This document shows, piece by piece, positions 44,851-58,600 of a stretch of 64,000 nt of DNA. Where the stretch lies: positions 1,054,001 through 1,118,000 of the forward strand of contig CP103025.1 of assembly GCA_024752435.1 (NCBI GenBank). The letters run 5' to 3'. This stretch comes from Allantophomopsis cytisporea (lineage: Eukaryota > Ascomycota > Leotiomycetes > Phacidiales > Phacidiaceae). Under the pieces are notes generated by a model. The model was given only the letters and a program-made list of their open reading frames with translations. It was not told the DNA's origin and ran no database searches. The stretch's first letter is position 1. Each line of letters opens with the position of its first letter. Position numbers and translations under genes: made by a program.

Positions 44851-46022
44851 ATGGCACCCTCTGCTGTAGCCGATTGCACACCTGGTGAGGAGATCAAGGG
44901 GAAATTCCAGGTTGATGTTGTTGCCGACGTTCAAGAGGAGATTACGCCGCTTAGAGCCATCAGTCATGGCGTTTTGCTTCCCGGTATTTACATAATTTCA
45001 TCTCATTTGAGCGCTTGTGGATGAATGAGCTTTATTCAGCTCTTGACAGTTCCACCATGAATTCAAATCGATTTATGTATTCAGTCTCATCGCTAACCAG
45101 TGCCAAGGGATCCCTACATTCCCTTCTTTTGAGGAAGAACGACGTCATATTCTCATTCATATTGCTGCGACATTCCGCGACTTCAGCCTTAAGGGCTTCA
45201 CGGAGGGAATGAGTGGTCACATTAGTGTTCGAGATCCAGAATATCCAAATGGTATCTGGATGAACCCTCTCGGCAGACATTTTGGACTGATGACCGCTGG
45301 GGATCTGATCTGCTTGGATATGTACACAGGAGAAGTCATTGGTGGAAATAGAGTACGCTTCTCTCAGCCCCGTTTTGTTCTGCATCCCCTACTAATATAA
45401 ATCGTAGAGTCGCCCTGCAAATGCCGCTGGATTCTTCATTCACTCTGAAATTCATAAGGCTAGGCCTGATGTTCACGCTGTTTGTCATTCTCACACCAAT
45501 GCTGGAAGAGCATGGAGTGTCTTTGACAAGGGACTTGACATGCTAAACCAAGATATTTGCCTCTTATATGACTCTATCGCCGTATACTCATCATACGCTG
45601 GAATTGTGCTCGCTGCTGATGAAGGTCGAAACATTGCAAAGGCTCTTGGTACAAAGAACAAGGTGAAATTCGATAAAAATATTCTTCAGTGTATTTGCTT
45701 ACTCCAACCATAGGCTGCCATTCTGTTGAACCACGGCCTCCTTACTGTTGGCAGCACCGTAGATGAAGCCGGCTTCCTCTTCGGTCTTCTTGATAGAGGA
45801 TGCGAGATTCAACTTCAAGTTGAAGCTGCATGTGCTGGAAATCCAAGCCTGAAAAAACACATCGTTAGTGACGAGGAGGCTGCTCATGTTGTCAAAGTCG
45901 CAAGTGAGAAGCACATCTTATATAGAGAAGCACAACCGGATCTAGAGTTTGTGATTGAGACTGCTGGTTTGGATGTTATTTCAAGAGGCGTGAAGGACCA
46001 GAAGATTGACGTTCCGGTATAG
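44851..46022 (+). CDS. class II aldolase/adducin-family protein
   Basis: Four exons (44851-44983, 45108-45352, 45408-45662, 45714-46022; introns 124, 55, 51 bp) encode 313 residues. The metal-binding and fold signatures of the family are present: 'GFTEGMSGHISVRDPE', 'PLGRHFGLMTAGDLI', the HxH pair in 'VCHSHTNAGRAWSVF', and the third metal histidine in 'LLNHGLLTVGSTVDEAGF'. Bacterial homologues cleave or epimerise sugar phosphates with Zn2+; the many fungal cytosolic members are mostly uncharacterised, so no substrate is proposed. The C-terminus ends 'QKIDVPV'. Tail-to-tail with the 2EXR gene, 277 bp apart. Confidence 0.92.
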
Positions 46023-46299
46023 GCAATGATGAAGTTATAGATGTATATGGTAATGTGTTGCTACAATATTCAAGTACATTTTTGGAAGGAAAAAATTTAT
46101 TGGTAATTGCCATTCTGGAACATCATCTCATCTAAGCTAAAAATGCTACAACCCCCCTCCTCCCCCTTTAGTACCAAATATCCGCTAGCCCCAAAGAACA
46201 AACTCAAGCTAATAAGAGAATACGGAGCTGTCACCAAACCAATCTGTAGCAGACTTTGTTTCTAAGAACTATGCAGTGAAGAGGTCGAACATCTAAGTG

Positions 46300-48222
46300 T
46301 TAACGAACTAAGAAGAACTTAGTGCTCAGAGGGCAAGAGTACTTCCAGTGACCAAATTCTCCACAAAACCTGCAGAGATTGTAGCACATAGCATAGAAGT
46401 GATCCTGTTCGCCGCAAAAGCCGCAGCCATTAAGTCCTTCCGTCTTCTTAGCTTTCTCTAAGACTCTTTGCAGATCTGCGGCGCTCTTAGCGTTCTTCCA
46501 TTCCTGTTGGATACGGATCTTTCTTTGCCAAGCGCGAGAGGCGATTCCGCGTTGAATCTCTGCAAGTTTCTCTTCCTCGGAATTGTCAATCCTCTTCTCC
46601 TCTGCGATATATTCAAGGCCATGTGGGTTTGTGAAGTCGTGACGAACAATTTGAAATTCTTTCAGCGCAGGGAGTTTTGGTAGTTCTCTCTCAAGGATAT
46701 CCATCAGGCGCTTTTCCCGCATGCGCGATCGTTCTTTGACTGGGATTTCGTCAATGGAGTTGGAGTCTCTGCGTCCTATCCGGTCGGAAGGCTGTCCATC
46801 TCCCTCAACCACGATTTCAAGTGTCGAAAGATTTGGACACAGTTCCGCGAGAAACACTGTATACACTCTAAACTTTGCTAGAAAGTCGGAAACGTTTTCT
46901 TCTACCATAATGGGACCTCCAAGACGAAGAGAGCGAATAAACTTGGTCTTTTCAGGGCCAATAAAGCGAAGAAAATCGATCAGAAAGTCGCAACGTGACC
47001 AATCTGGAATCTCGTGTTCATTGTGACGATCTTTGAGAGCTCTAGCATAGCTATATACCTGATTGGCCGGTTCAACAAGAGTGTTCAGTTTGGTCAAGTC
47101 ACATTCAAATGTAATCCTGGGACTGTAAGAGTCGTAGCATTTGCCAAGTTCCGACTTGCTCTCGTTCGTCCAGTAGCGGAGGCCTTTAGAGTCTAGGTTC
47201 CGGTAATCCTCCCAGGCAAAATTCAACTGCTGGCCGTAAAGAATTGGTGTTGCATCATCATGAAATCTTTTGCAAACTCGTAAGAAAGTAGCGTCGATCG
47301 CACTTCTTGCAATATCATGTCGCTCGATATACGGCCCTTTGTCATCACGGCGATGACACCATGTGAAGGAAACATCGGAAACATCTTTGTTTTGGGGCAG
47401 GCACCAGTCGCGTTTCCAGTTCGAGCCGATGGTGTATGGCATTGTACCGCCACTGGCTTGGCTGCTTGGAACCAGAATGAACTCATAGATCATCTGAAGA
47501 ATTTCTAAAGAAAATATCAGTATACACATACAGCAGAATATATACTTTCCCCAATATTATACACTTACCAAAAGGCCAGTTCAGAAGATGTCGAGGATGA
47601 GAACGGTCTAGATTCCACTGCTTTTCGCTGCAATGTTTGAGCCCCTCTAACTTCTTGCGTTGCCTGTCCACGAACCTGGTAGTTCTTTGGTACTTTGGCT
47701 TTGGAAAAACAAAGCAGACGCCATCTCGCCACTCCCTCATGTGCGAGCTCACATATGTATTCTTGTCGAATTCATCAGTCTTTCCTGCGCAGCATTAGCA
47801 ATGGTTATCAAAATCTGAGGGGATTGCTTACTATCACGGATAATAGTGCGAACTCCATCTTCATTAATGAAAAACATGTTTTTAATATTGTTCATAACAG
47901 GAAGATACTTGCGATCTCTGCTGATCCTCTTCGGGCCACGGGTGCTGATATAAAGACGGAGGGCAGTCTCTGGATCTTTATCTGGATAGGTAAGACAAGC
48001 CTGCTTCTCATGCAGCTGTTCGATAGTCATGTTCCTCTCCTCCTGGTCCTCATAGTACTCTTTGGCATCGTATTCTTTCTTAAAAGCTGACCAGCAATCT
48101 TGAGCGGGATATCTCTCAATAATTTTACTTGGTCTTCCATCATCACCTGTAATTACACAGATTCCGGGAAGATATGGAGAGCTAGGATCGCTCCAATCCA
48201 ACCAGGAGTACGGGCCGGCCAT
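46300..48222 (-). CDS. 2EXR/F-box-like protein with two CCHC zinc knuckles
   Basis: Exons 47832-48222, 47569-47784 and 46300-47504 (introns 47 and 64 bp) encode 603 residues from 'MAGPYSWLDW'; an in-frame methionine at 48243 would add seven. The centre has the 2EXR/F-box-like block common in filamentous fungi: 'NWPFEILQMIYEFILVP' (created across intron 2), followed by 'FLRVCKRFHDDATPILYG'. The C-terminus carries two zinc knuckles of exact C-x2-C-x4-H-x4-C spacing: 'CGFCGEQDHFYAMC' and 'CRFCGEFGHWKYSC', which usually bind single-stranded RNA or DNA. The N-terminal 130 residues have no recognised domain. Combination of 2EXR with paired knuckles is unusual to me; function unknown. Confidence 0.82.
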
Positions 48223-48243
48223 CTTCGAGACAACTATTCGCAC

Positions 48244-51200
48244 GATATTGGTATAGTTGATTCCGAAGGAGGGGGATTTGCGATCTCGGGTCGACTAGAA
48301 GGAGACTTGTAGTGTTCAAGTTGTAAAAGAGAAGAAGAGAAGAATAGCGCAGAGTTATTGTACTTAGGTACTTGCGAGACGCAGCTACGTTGTCTTTACT
48401 GTTCACTTTCGTAACAGTTTGGATGGAAAGCGGAAAACCTAGCCACTGAAATCCAAGGTACGAACGATTGCAGTAGGTAAGAGTCTGGATATGTTCGAAT
48501 ACATCCCAAGACGTGATTCTTATGTCCAGTCTCATTGAGATGAAGGAGTAAATAACGTCAAGGTGTGTAGACTCAACAGAGAACTGTAAAGATACGAGCA
48601 ATAGCCGACTCTCACTTTCAAGTCTCTCACATTCAGGGCTTCCCGAATAGGCAATAGTCTCTGCTACAGCTTTCACTCTTGATGTCTTTAAGTAGCTCAG
48701 AGTAGATCCTGCTTCCTCTCTCCAACCATTTCACATCCGTGTTCCTACTGCGAACTGGTGCGTAGCATCAGTTGTGTTGACAAGAACTTGTTGGCCATTT
48801 TAATGATAATCTCGGCTTACCAAAGTTATTTTCTATATCGTCCATTCCTCTCTATATCAACCTTGTTACTGCCATATCACAGAGGAAATACATCAGAATG
48901 GGCTGGTAGTTATCTAGAAATTGATGTGAGGGTTTCTGCTGATGGTGTTATTCAGGTCAAAAGGAATTCAAGCACGCATGCCACTTCCAGGTCTTTTTAG
49001 ACATTATATGTCCTCTCTGAGTCTTTGAATTCAGAAAGCACTTTATCTCAGAAACACATGTAGTCATAATTTACTCATGATTGAGAACCCAAGATTCATT
49101 AAGGTCGGTTCTTTGACACAGTCAAGGCTTTCTGGATCTGACTTTGATGATGAAAGACTTGTTGAGGCTTAAAAGACATCTCATCAAATCGATGTGGTGA
49201 GGAGGACGAAAGTGTGGGTATGAGGTAGGTTGTCAGCACTTCCACTCAATACTTCCTGCCATTTACTCCTTTGGTGACGAGTGCTGTTCCACAGCTTGTG
49301 ACTCACTTTTTGTGACTCACTTCAGCTTTGATTGACGCCTCGATCGAGGTTTCAGGCCACCTGAGGCAACTACACTGATAGAAGATCTGATATCGAACTC
49401 CTCGTTCCTTGGCATATATGCTACCTAATCTTGATATTTGTTGTTAGGTGCTGCTGAACAAGCAAAGGTAGGCTCTCAAATATTGTATCAAGTCCGCCAA
49501 GAGCATACCATGCTGTGGAGTTATCGTAGCGTTCATAGAACCACAGGTAGCCGATGAGATGTGCCCTTCACACTTTAATTACTTGCTATTGAAGACTTCG
49601 GAAAAGGAATCAAACAGCAGTATCATTTTAGTAACAAGTTGTACATAAACCATGAGAGGGGCAGAACCCCACTCTCAAACTTCACTTATTACTTCAACAT
49701 GACAGCCAGTTCTAAATAAAAAGGATTCGACTAGTCTATATAAATGCGGCCTTCACCTCCAAGCTATTTTTAAGCCCTCTGTCAAACCTATTCGGGTGGT
49801 TGGAATTGGCGCAAGCGTCTTGTCGTTAAAGATTGCTCTTGAATCTAAGGGTGAAACCAATGCAACATTGGTCTTGAAATTCCTGGAAGACTTGCTTTAA
49901 GAGCGTGAATACATGTTTTCAATTCTTTCCAACCAAGGTAGTACAGACCATTGGTTAGGTTGACGCTCTACTATTCTGACCTTTCCTGGTCTCCACTATG
50001 TCATCACAACATACTTCACTTCGAACTTCACTTACGAACCTCAACTGTATAAACGGTTTATCTCCTTTACTTTTACATCAAAGTCCCAAGTTTTATGGGT
50101 TTGAGGTCCAGCCTTGGCTCTTGAGCCTCAAGGATATGTTTACTCGCAACTTGAAAGTCCTCCTGTTATCGTCAACCTCCACATCATCGTAAGCCTACAT
50201 GTTGTTTTTCCTTCCATCATGATTTATACTATTCACCTGCCAGCTAGTACTCGAATCAGAGTTTGCTCTTTCTTTTATATGGACAATATCCAGCTCGAGA
50301 TAACAGCTTTGTCGATACAGAATATTTAAGAATAATCAAAGTATTAATACAGAGTAGCCTTTTTAGAATTATATACAACCAGCAACTAGTATCATGCAGT
50401 TGAAATGAGAGAATAATTTGTTGATCATAAATTGCAACTTCAAACTAAGTCTAAGTGTTCTGCGATATTGAGCAGAACAAATACATAACTTTCAACAAGG
50501 GAGATAAAAGAGAAGAAATGTCATCCTAAAATGGAATCAAAACAAATTTTAATAGCTATCTACCAAGGTATATCAAGTGAATCGTCTTCCTAGTACCGCT
50601 ATCGGAAGTAAGTCTCCTTATTGACTAATGGAATCTTTACTCTTGAAATCGTAAGCTATAAATCCTCACCTTCAAGCAGAATAGGGGACGAAACACTATT
50701 TGATGTATCACCTGACGAAAAGTCACGTTCCAAGAGATCTTAAATCTTCACGTATACCGCCATCATTAAAGGCGAAGCACAAAAAGCTCAATTCACATAG
50801 CGGTCCAATTATGATTTCTAACAACGCACCACAACAGCATCACGATATCTGACGGCCAAAAATATCGGGACACTCAACGCAAGGGGCTTTTCCAACGGAC
50901 CGGCAGCATAGACCTGCTGTGATACGTTATCAACCCTCTAAGCCGGCTGTTTCCTCGCCACTCTAGATGCGACAACACGGCAGCGCAGACACAGCAAGCC
51001 AGTCAGAGTCCGTACGGAGGCTTCGCAGATGATGAACCTGTAAAGACGACAGATTCTATCGCAAACCTTAAAACTGTCAAATCACACAGAAGTGGCAAGC
51101 AGATATAATGCCGCTGCGTGCTTCATTCTCTTCCGTGTGGACCCCCAGACGGCCGGATAGACAGGCTCAGGGCAGTCAATGCTTATTGCCTTCAGAAGTC

Positions 51201-53200
51201 CGTACTGAGGGGGGTCGGGGTAGGATGCAAGACCGACGACAACGGGCTCAGAAGTGAGAAGTGACAGAAAGCAAGCAGAGTCGGAGAACCTCTGCAGCTC
51301 CGATTTAAGTGTGCCACGCGAGATAGCTCTGGTGGTTTGTGAGGGAGGGAGGAGAAGCCGTTATGAGTGCATTTGATATATTGGATTTCTGGTGGGCAAG
51401 TGGACGTGATGTGATGTGATAGAGAGCTGATGAGGGAAAATGTGATAGGTCTTTGTTGCTTTGGCTCGTGTATACAGGATGGAAGGTGTGACAATGTTAC
51501 GGATGGAGATTTAGATGGATAGACCATACGGAGCATGCACGTCAGTATGGGGTGCAGCTCACATACAGCTTACCTACTTCGTACAGCTTCTGCCACATTG
51601 TGGGCTTGCTGAAATATATTGCTTGCTTGCTGAATGAGAAGCATTATATTATCGTGAGCTGTAGGATAATGACGTTTGGGACATCCTGCATTTTCACAAT
51701 TTGGATGCGACCAAGAGTTACGCAGTCCAGAATGAGAAACGTGGACGGGTCTCACGGCATGATGGCCAAAGTTATGGTTTGCTCCCCAATCCAGGTCAAT
51801 GAAGTCTCGGTCGTCACTCGAGACCCTTTCAATGGCAAGTCATACGAGATGGCTAATTACGCCCACGACAATTGAGCAAGATAGAGGTTCTGGGCTGGCT
51901 GAAGTTCTGTGGCCCCAAGAGCATGCTACTTCTCACAGCACAACGGCGCCGTAATGGATTCGGAATTGGGAAATAATACTCACACAAGCACTATCAACAA
52001 GGGCAAGTGAGAGGTCCAACCTGCATACGGTGCTGGGGTGATGGAATAATTTTACGCGAGTACATTCTTGATTTTATGCAGTTGTTAGATCGCCGACTGG
52101 CTTGACAAGGTGATGGTGTAGGAGGACAAGCACCGGATGGAAAGGTCACGGTTTTGTGTAGCATTTTGACCCGTTCGACGACATGGAATTCCGGCTTCCG
52201 ATGTTGAGCTTATCAGTGTCGACAATACGTTGCCACAAAGAGCTAACATTGGCATGTCGAATGGTTCTCTGGTTGTGTAGATATGTAAACTCTATAACGA
52301 TGATCTTGAAGCGCGTTTCAACCGTTGGAATTCATTTTCTGTTGATCCTATTGATATCAGATCCATGTTGTGCGCAAATACGGCACGATGTGGTCGGGCT
52401 TTCATGGCAGGTACGGTACATAGCGAACACCGAGGAGCGAGGCGATGATCGAAGCCGACGACGGATTATGTAGAAACTCAGGGCCAGATTGCACTCCTCT
52501 CTATTGTTGCAATAGTGTACATACTTATGTACATGTCGCTGATACTCTGTTCCACACATAAAATTCTCTTCAGTATGAAACGTATATATTGGTAGGGTCG
52601 ATATGTTTGTCTGTACGTACTACGGAACGTCGACGAAGCGGTATCTCGTGCTGGATTGAAACAGGAACAGGTGAAGGCCCCACCATCAGCACTCCCCGGC
52701 CATCCAGGTAGATCGCCAACATCCAATATGAATCCTCACACACCTTCAGAATAACTTGCATCCTGCACGGAAGACTGCAAAGCACCCTCGTGCAACGCAC
52801 CAGGGGCATCCAAGTACAAAAGCAGCGTGCAACATGGGTTGTGAGGAATAACCCCACATACAACAATGAGACTGTCCTTACCTGGCCGCTTGCCTGCCGG
52901 GCAATTCTCGTGCAACATTGCAAGAGAAAAGCGCGAGCTCTGAAGAGAACCAGGGTAGCTGGCAGATTAGTCGACCAATGGTGAGCAAATCGCAATAGCA
53001 GTGGCTGGACAAGTTGGTTGAGGTCTCTTGACATTGATGCACAATACCGTCACTTTGCTTACTGCTTTGGGAGAACAGCTATAGCAACCTAGGAACTGCG
53101 GGGATTTGACAGGTCGATCGCAACGAACTTTGCCCATTGAGTAGGCACCGTGGCGACATCGACGGGCAGCCACACACGGACCAGAAGAGACGATACGATG
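48244..53200. other. gene-free region, part 1
   Basis: No frame with a recognised domain or convincing exon structure. Contains two TGACTCA heptamers at 49299 and 49313. Composition is similar to other intergenic DNA here. The longest frames (for example 51192-51536 minus) look random. Confidence 0.5.
49299..49319. promoter_or_regulatory. paired TGACTCA (Gcn4/AP-1-like) sites
   Basis: TGACTCA at 49299-49305 and 49313-49319, within a short duplicated stretch TGTGACTCACTT. TGACTCA is the established core of Gcn4/CpcA and AP-1 bZIP factors. No adjacent gene is recognised, so a role is uncertain. Confidence 0.35.
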
Positions 53201-56200
53201 AAAAAACCTCCGAAGGATATTTTTTCCTAGCTTTCCTTGTACAAATTTTTACAAGATAAAGATACCTTCGTTTTGCCTCATGGGGCGCTTGTGCCTCTCA
53301 GAAATAGAACCATAGGAAGGCGAGCTGTACACGCGTTATCTGTTGTACGCACGATCTTTTTTTTCTTTCTTTTTTCCTCCCCTTCTTCCTGTCTTGTTTT
53401 TTTTTAGGTTGCATCTTTATTTTTCTTATTGGTTGCGACGCATTGACTTGACTCTCGGGCACCAGCGGCGAACATTTGTACTCCACTCTGACGTCCGGTA
53501 ATGACCTCGACTCGTTCGATGATATATGTCCTGGAATTCTTTGAGACCCACTTGGGCTTCCGGGAGCGGCTCACAACTTTCCTGGCGGAACAATGTAACG
53601 GCGAGGGTTCACGCACGAGTCAAATCCTGTCCTCTCGTAAGAAGAGGTGAGATTTAATTGCTTCACGAAGATGCCGATCGCCTGGTGTGAATTATTGCAA
53701 CGGAAATGCCGTGGAGAGGATAATTTCGTTGGGTTGAAATTCAATGATGACTTCAAATTCCAAGCCCTAGTCCATCAATTCCGTATCTTCGAAATATTCA
53801 CACAGCCAAGCTTCGGCTAGCATGGAAATAGCTGGATGATCCCAGATGATACTACAGTGTGCTGCCCACTCGTGCCACTGGACTTATGGCCGGGCAATAA
53901 GACGTTTGAAGGACAATATCCGATGCGACATGTTTCTGTCTCGGCAGTCTCATCGGAGGCCTTCCAGCAATATACAAAACCAACAACCAGCAATCAAATG
54001 CCTCCTGGCCAAAAAAGCATGGAGGGGACCCTTCATAATTGCGGACATGGGTCTGCGGCTGGCAGATCTCTAACTGAATGCCGAGAAGTGAAATATGAAT
54101 GTTACGCAGACACGACAGGGTAGGGCAAAGCGCACGGCCATGAGGATTTCGGAAAGTCAATAATAGTAAAGCCATTCGATTCATAAATACATACCCATAC
54201 GTAGAGTTGAGGACGACGCAGCATCGTATGAAGACACAATGTCTTAGAGAAGTATGGAAATATGGCGGCTCACCCATGTGACTTGATGCTCACGCATCAT
54301 CTGCTCCTGTAAGGGAAGACATATCTGGGAACGTGTGTGTGTCGAATTGACACTGCGAGATTGAGAGGCCGGTCTGGTCTCAGCCACTCAGACAGAGCGG
54401 CGCCCTTGAAGTCTGTATGTTATTCCTGTCTTCTTCCAGTGTGAAGGAACACACGAGAGCACGAGACTCTCATCCGGGTGGTATGGACCGAGAGAGAACG
54501 TGGGGGGTAGGGAAACGGCGTCGGGGCATTGCAGCAGCTTGATTTTGCTCACAACGGCAAAAAATGATACTTTTCAGCCAGGCCGTCCTGTTCGACCTTA
54601 TTCACTCTGAACTATCCAGTCAGCAGCTGACTTGCCCTGGCTGCACCTGAACAAAGTGCATGATCAGAATCATCAGAAGGGTGGCACAACAGATGATCTT
54701 ACATGTGCCTGGCCACTGACGACCTTGTCCCAAATATCTATCAGATTCGCGACGTCGTCCACGACAAAAAGGTCTGTGGGTGCATGAGACTAGCAGCGAA
54801 ACCCCAGCGAGTCACCTTGCAATGACGGGAGAATAGCAGGCATTTGAGATTGACAAGAGCAGGCATGGTAGGGGGGTCTCTGCGAGAGCTGCAAAAGTGT
54901 TTCATGAAAAGGCAATAATAACAATAAATTTTCAGGTAGAAAACAATACGTGGATGGCAATACTGGAAAGACGATAGAGTTTCTGTTGCTGAAACTCTTG
55001 ACCATGGCGAGTTCTAGATGAAAATGCGATGCGGAAATTTATGTTTTTGACTTTATGAGAGCCATGTGCTGCACAAAGGAGGGGAAATCAAGAAATTGAT
55101 ACTACACCAGAGAACAGTGAGACTGCCATGCGCCTTCATGTGGTTAGCTTTCAATATTCGTTGACACTCACTATCTATGGGAGTCTCTCTCCTTGGGCAA
55201 TGCATAGGCAATAAGAAGCTCCGTATCTGGGTGAGGCTGGAAATGTGGATTATGAGCGGATACGGAACATGCGAAGTGCTAGGCGAGGTACAGAGAGTAG
55301 CATCGACAATCTCTGCTGTCATTGATGATACATGTTGATGTGAGTTGTTGAAGATAAGGAGTAGTGGAGATGCCCGTATCCAACACTGAGGTCGAGATTG
55401 ATTTCGATACCTGATGTGCGAGTTAGCGCCAATTCTCAACGCTATCCTCTCATAAGCGCCTTTCGGATGGGACCTTAAAGGGTGAAATATGGAGATTCGG
55501 GCACTTAATCAGAGCTGACAGCTTCGAGCGCCGCGATAACGGACATACTAAGGCTATATGCGGGAAGATGCGCATTTGCCGCCAACATATTCTGCCCTCG
55601 GTGATTACAGTGAAGAGAAGACTCTTGATTTAATTATCGCTTCGGTATCTTTGACTTTCCTTTGTCTCTGTGGCATCTACATGGGCATAACAGTGCATTA
55701 GAGTTGCGTACCGAACCGACTGAGCATTCCTCGGGCTGGACCCTTCCGATAAGAAATAATAAAATAAGTCTCAATGCTAGAGCAAGAGAGGGAATCCACG
55801 CGACGCTTGCACAGATGATCTCGTTCGAGAGAAATGATGACCTCAAAGGCTCCGAAGTCCAGCTCCTAGGTGAGGATTTTTGGCGGCAAAAATCTTGAAG
55901 AGTAATCATCGCTGTAACAGTCTCAGAATTGATGAGCTGAAGCGTCCGCCTCAGCATTGGCATCGTATATTCATCCACTCATACAACAGTATAGCAGGGT
56001 ATCGACGATAAGCTGAGTTGCAGTATCTCCGAAAATAGAGAGAATGGGGTTAGGCATAAGACAGAACCAACCCTCTTTCTCTCTTGTTTGGATAAATGAG
56101 GTTTCATTGTTGCAGCATCTCAACGGTCGATTTTGAGCCATTCAGCACGCCATAGCCACAGCTCACTCACCCTCCTGGTGTCTCGTCAACCGCACAGGTT

Positions 56201-58600
56201 TCGCGGGCCATCGTTCACCCGACCTGGCCTTGTAGCAAAATCATTTGCAATTGCACCTTGCTTGACTTTTGAATAGGGTAATCCGTGATGCCGAGATACC
56301 ACAGGCATGGTGTAGACAATCTCTCGAGCTCTCATGCTGTGATAGCTCCCCAACCTCAGATGGAAAGCCAATGAATACCCCGTCCTGGGCGCACAGATCA
56401 GAGACATGGTCGAACAGGGCTGAGAGAGAGGGTCTTTTTGTACGCCATCAATGTTGCTGGTTCCGTACTACAGAGCACGGCAGCTAGGGAAGTAGCTAGC
56501 TACCTGATCTCCAAGAGTCTCTTGAATTTATCCAGATACAGAATTTTGATGACGCGCTTGTTGACGACTCTATCACCTGGCTTCGTATCCTGCCGTCGTC
56601 ACCACCAGGAGATCTCATCCATTATTGCACATGGACGTCTGCTTCGATCTCTAGTGCAAGTTGATCTCATGTATGTCTCTGACCTCACATGTCAGGTATG
56701 TACTCTTTACTGTAGAATGAAATATCCCAACGTATTTTGTGTTGGTATGATGTGCGTAGTTGTGATACTTGCTTCCATAGCTCGGAGCCCTCTTCCTACT
56801 GCTTCTTCTTGTTTCTCTCCAATGCCAGCCTACAACGGTACACAGTACGCACTTCGTACTGTGTACATCTTCAACATATTTGCCGAACCCTGCATGATGG
56901 TACCGAGACGTATGTACATTGTACATACATACATACATGCATACATATGTACATGCAGGCGTGGAATGAGTGAGGAAGCAATGCATGACTAATGCCATTT
57001 AAGAAGGTCTCCTTAAGATTGACATGAACTCGGTGATGTAGAAATGTACTCTCCACAGACGCCATGTAAATGCCCAGTTTTCTTTATTCGTCTGGGTATC
57101 TCGTTACTGCAAATAGAGTAGCGGAGTGGAGATATTGAAACTGTGGAGAAAAGCTTCGCATTCCTTGGGATCAAGTTACGACGTTAGGGGTGTTTGAGAG
57201 GCCGAAACCCCTCCAACATCATACACACTGGCTCTGACCTGTCTACATGTTGTTGGTCGAGCTTCCTGAAAGGATGACTGAGCATCGTCCGCTAAGGTAC
57301 AGCGTGTTCTCATCCTCATCTCAATTGCATTGTTCTGATGCCCGATTGCGTGCCACTCACAACGCCTGTATACTCTATACCGCACTGCACCATGTCAGTC
57401 TCTCTAGAGACAGCACAGAGGAGAAGGAAGAGAAGAAAAAGGCAGGCAGCATCAAGTACGTACTAAAGGACCGGAATGTTTGCTTTGCTGGGCAGACAAT
57501 GCTACGCTGAGGACCCGATGCAGCGGACAGGACCAGTTTTCTGCGTCCGCACGGGGCTCGGAGGACTCCTAATGTCATGCCATCTGCAGCAATGAGCCTA
57601 CAAAGTAGTGATCATACCACACAGCATACAAAAGATTGCAGTTCTGAGCTGTTTCTGCTTGAGAATTCCTCCTGCATTACTTAAAGTCGCTTCTGTTGAT
57701 TGATTGAGATGGTCTTGATAGGAAGGGGAAAAAGGAATAGTGTGAAGTACGGTACTTTACAGATACTATTCATACTTACATACATGCTGATCGACGATGT
57801 TGATCAATGCCACGGAGCTACTTGGTGCTGTGCTTGACCATCTCGGCATATATGTATACGAAGTACATATATACTTTATACACAAATACATGGTATTGAA
57901 TTCCCAAGAAGCCTCTCCGACGTGGGTAGAATAAGGGCCGCGAGGAACCCGCTGGAAAGGTTCGCCCTCACGGTTTAGCAACAGAGGCACTGCAAGGTTG
58001 AGTTGGTTGCAGAATCAAGGTACAGTGATACATGAGCCTTGAAGATTGGCTGGGCAGGCGCAGCAGAGGCTATGGTATGTACACAGTAGTAGGTAAGGTG
58101 CTCACACCGTCAATAGTTTCACGCTCATGTCCAAGGACGCCCATCAGGCAGGCAGATGGGGGGGGTTGAGCAATCACGGCAAAGGCAAAGGCAAAAGGAG
58201 GCTGTACACACACAGTATAAAACATCTGTATGTATGTACATACATACGTAGATACAAACAATATATACCGCACAGTAGTACAGATGATTATTCACTCATA
58301 GAAGAACCAAAAACTACCTCCAGTGCTCTCGGACTCTCTCACCCTCTCATTCTCATCCTCACTCGCATTACGTAAGGCCTAAACAGAGTCTCACATAGGA
58401 ATGCTGAGGATCCTCAGGGTCCTGTGTCATTGGAATCCAATGCAGACACTGCTGCTGCCGCAATATGGATAAAATGGCGCATATACATAGCGGATAAGAA
58501 AACAATAAAGAAAAGCCGTAGGAGAAATCGTGATACTCGATTTGACGCACGACAGCCTCATACAGACAACCAAGGAATAATCTCAGCATAAGCTACTATG
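53201..58600. other. gene-free region, part 2
   Basis: No supported gene. Homopyrimidine runs near 53.35-53.4 kb; CATA/TACA microsatellites at 56914-56958 and 58226-58253. Random short frames only. Confidence 0.5.
56914..56958. repeat. TACA/CATA tetranucleotide microsatellite
   Basis: Repeated ACAT-type units with internal TGTACA palindromes; an imperfect copy of the same motif recurs near 58229. Confidence 0.7.

Noticed and set aside
53590..53640. tRNA-like sequence (AGTCAAATCCTG resembles a B box)
   Set aside because: No A box at the right distance and no cloverleaf can be formed.
56438..56992. 184-codon plus-strand frame in the gene desert
   Set aside because: Contains translated TACA microsatellite and has no recognised similarity; looks random.
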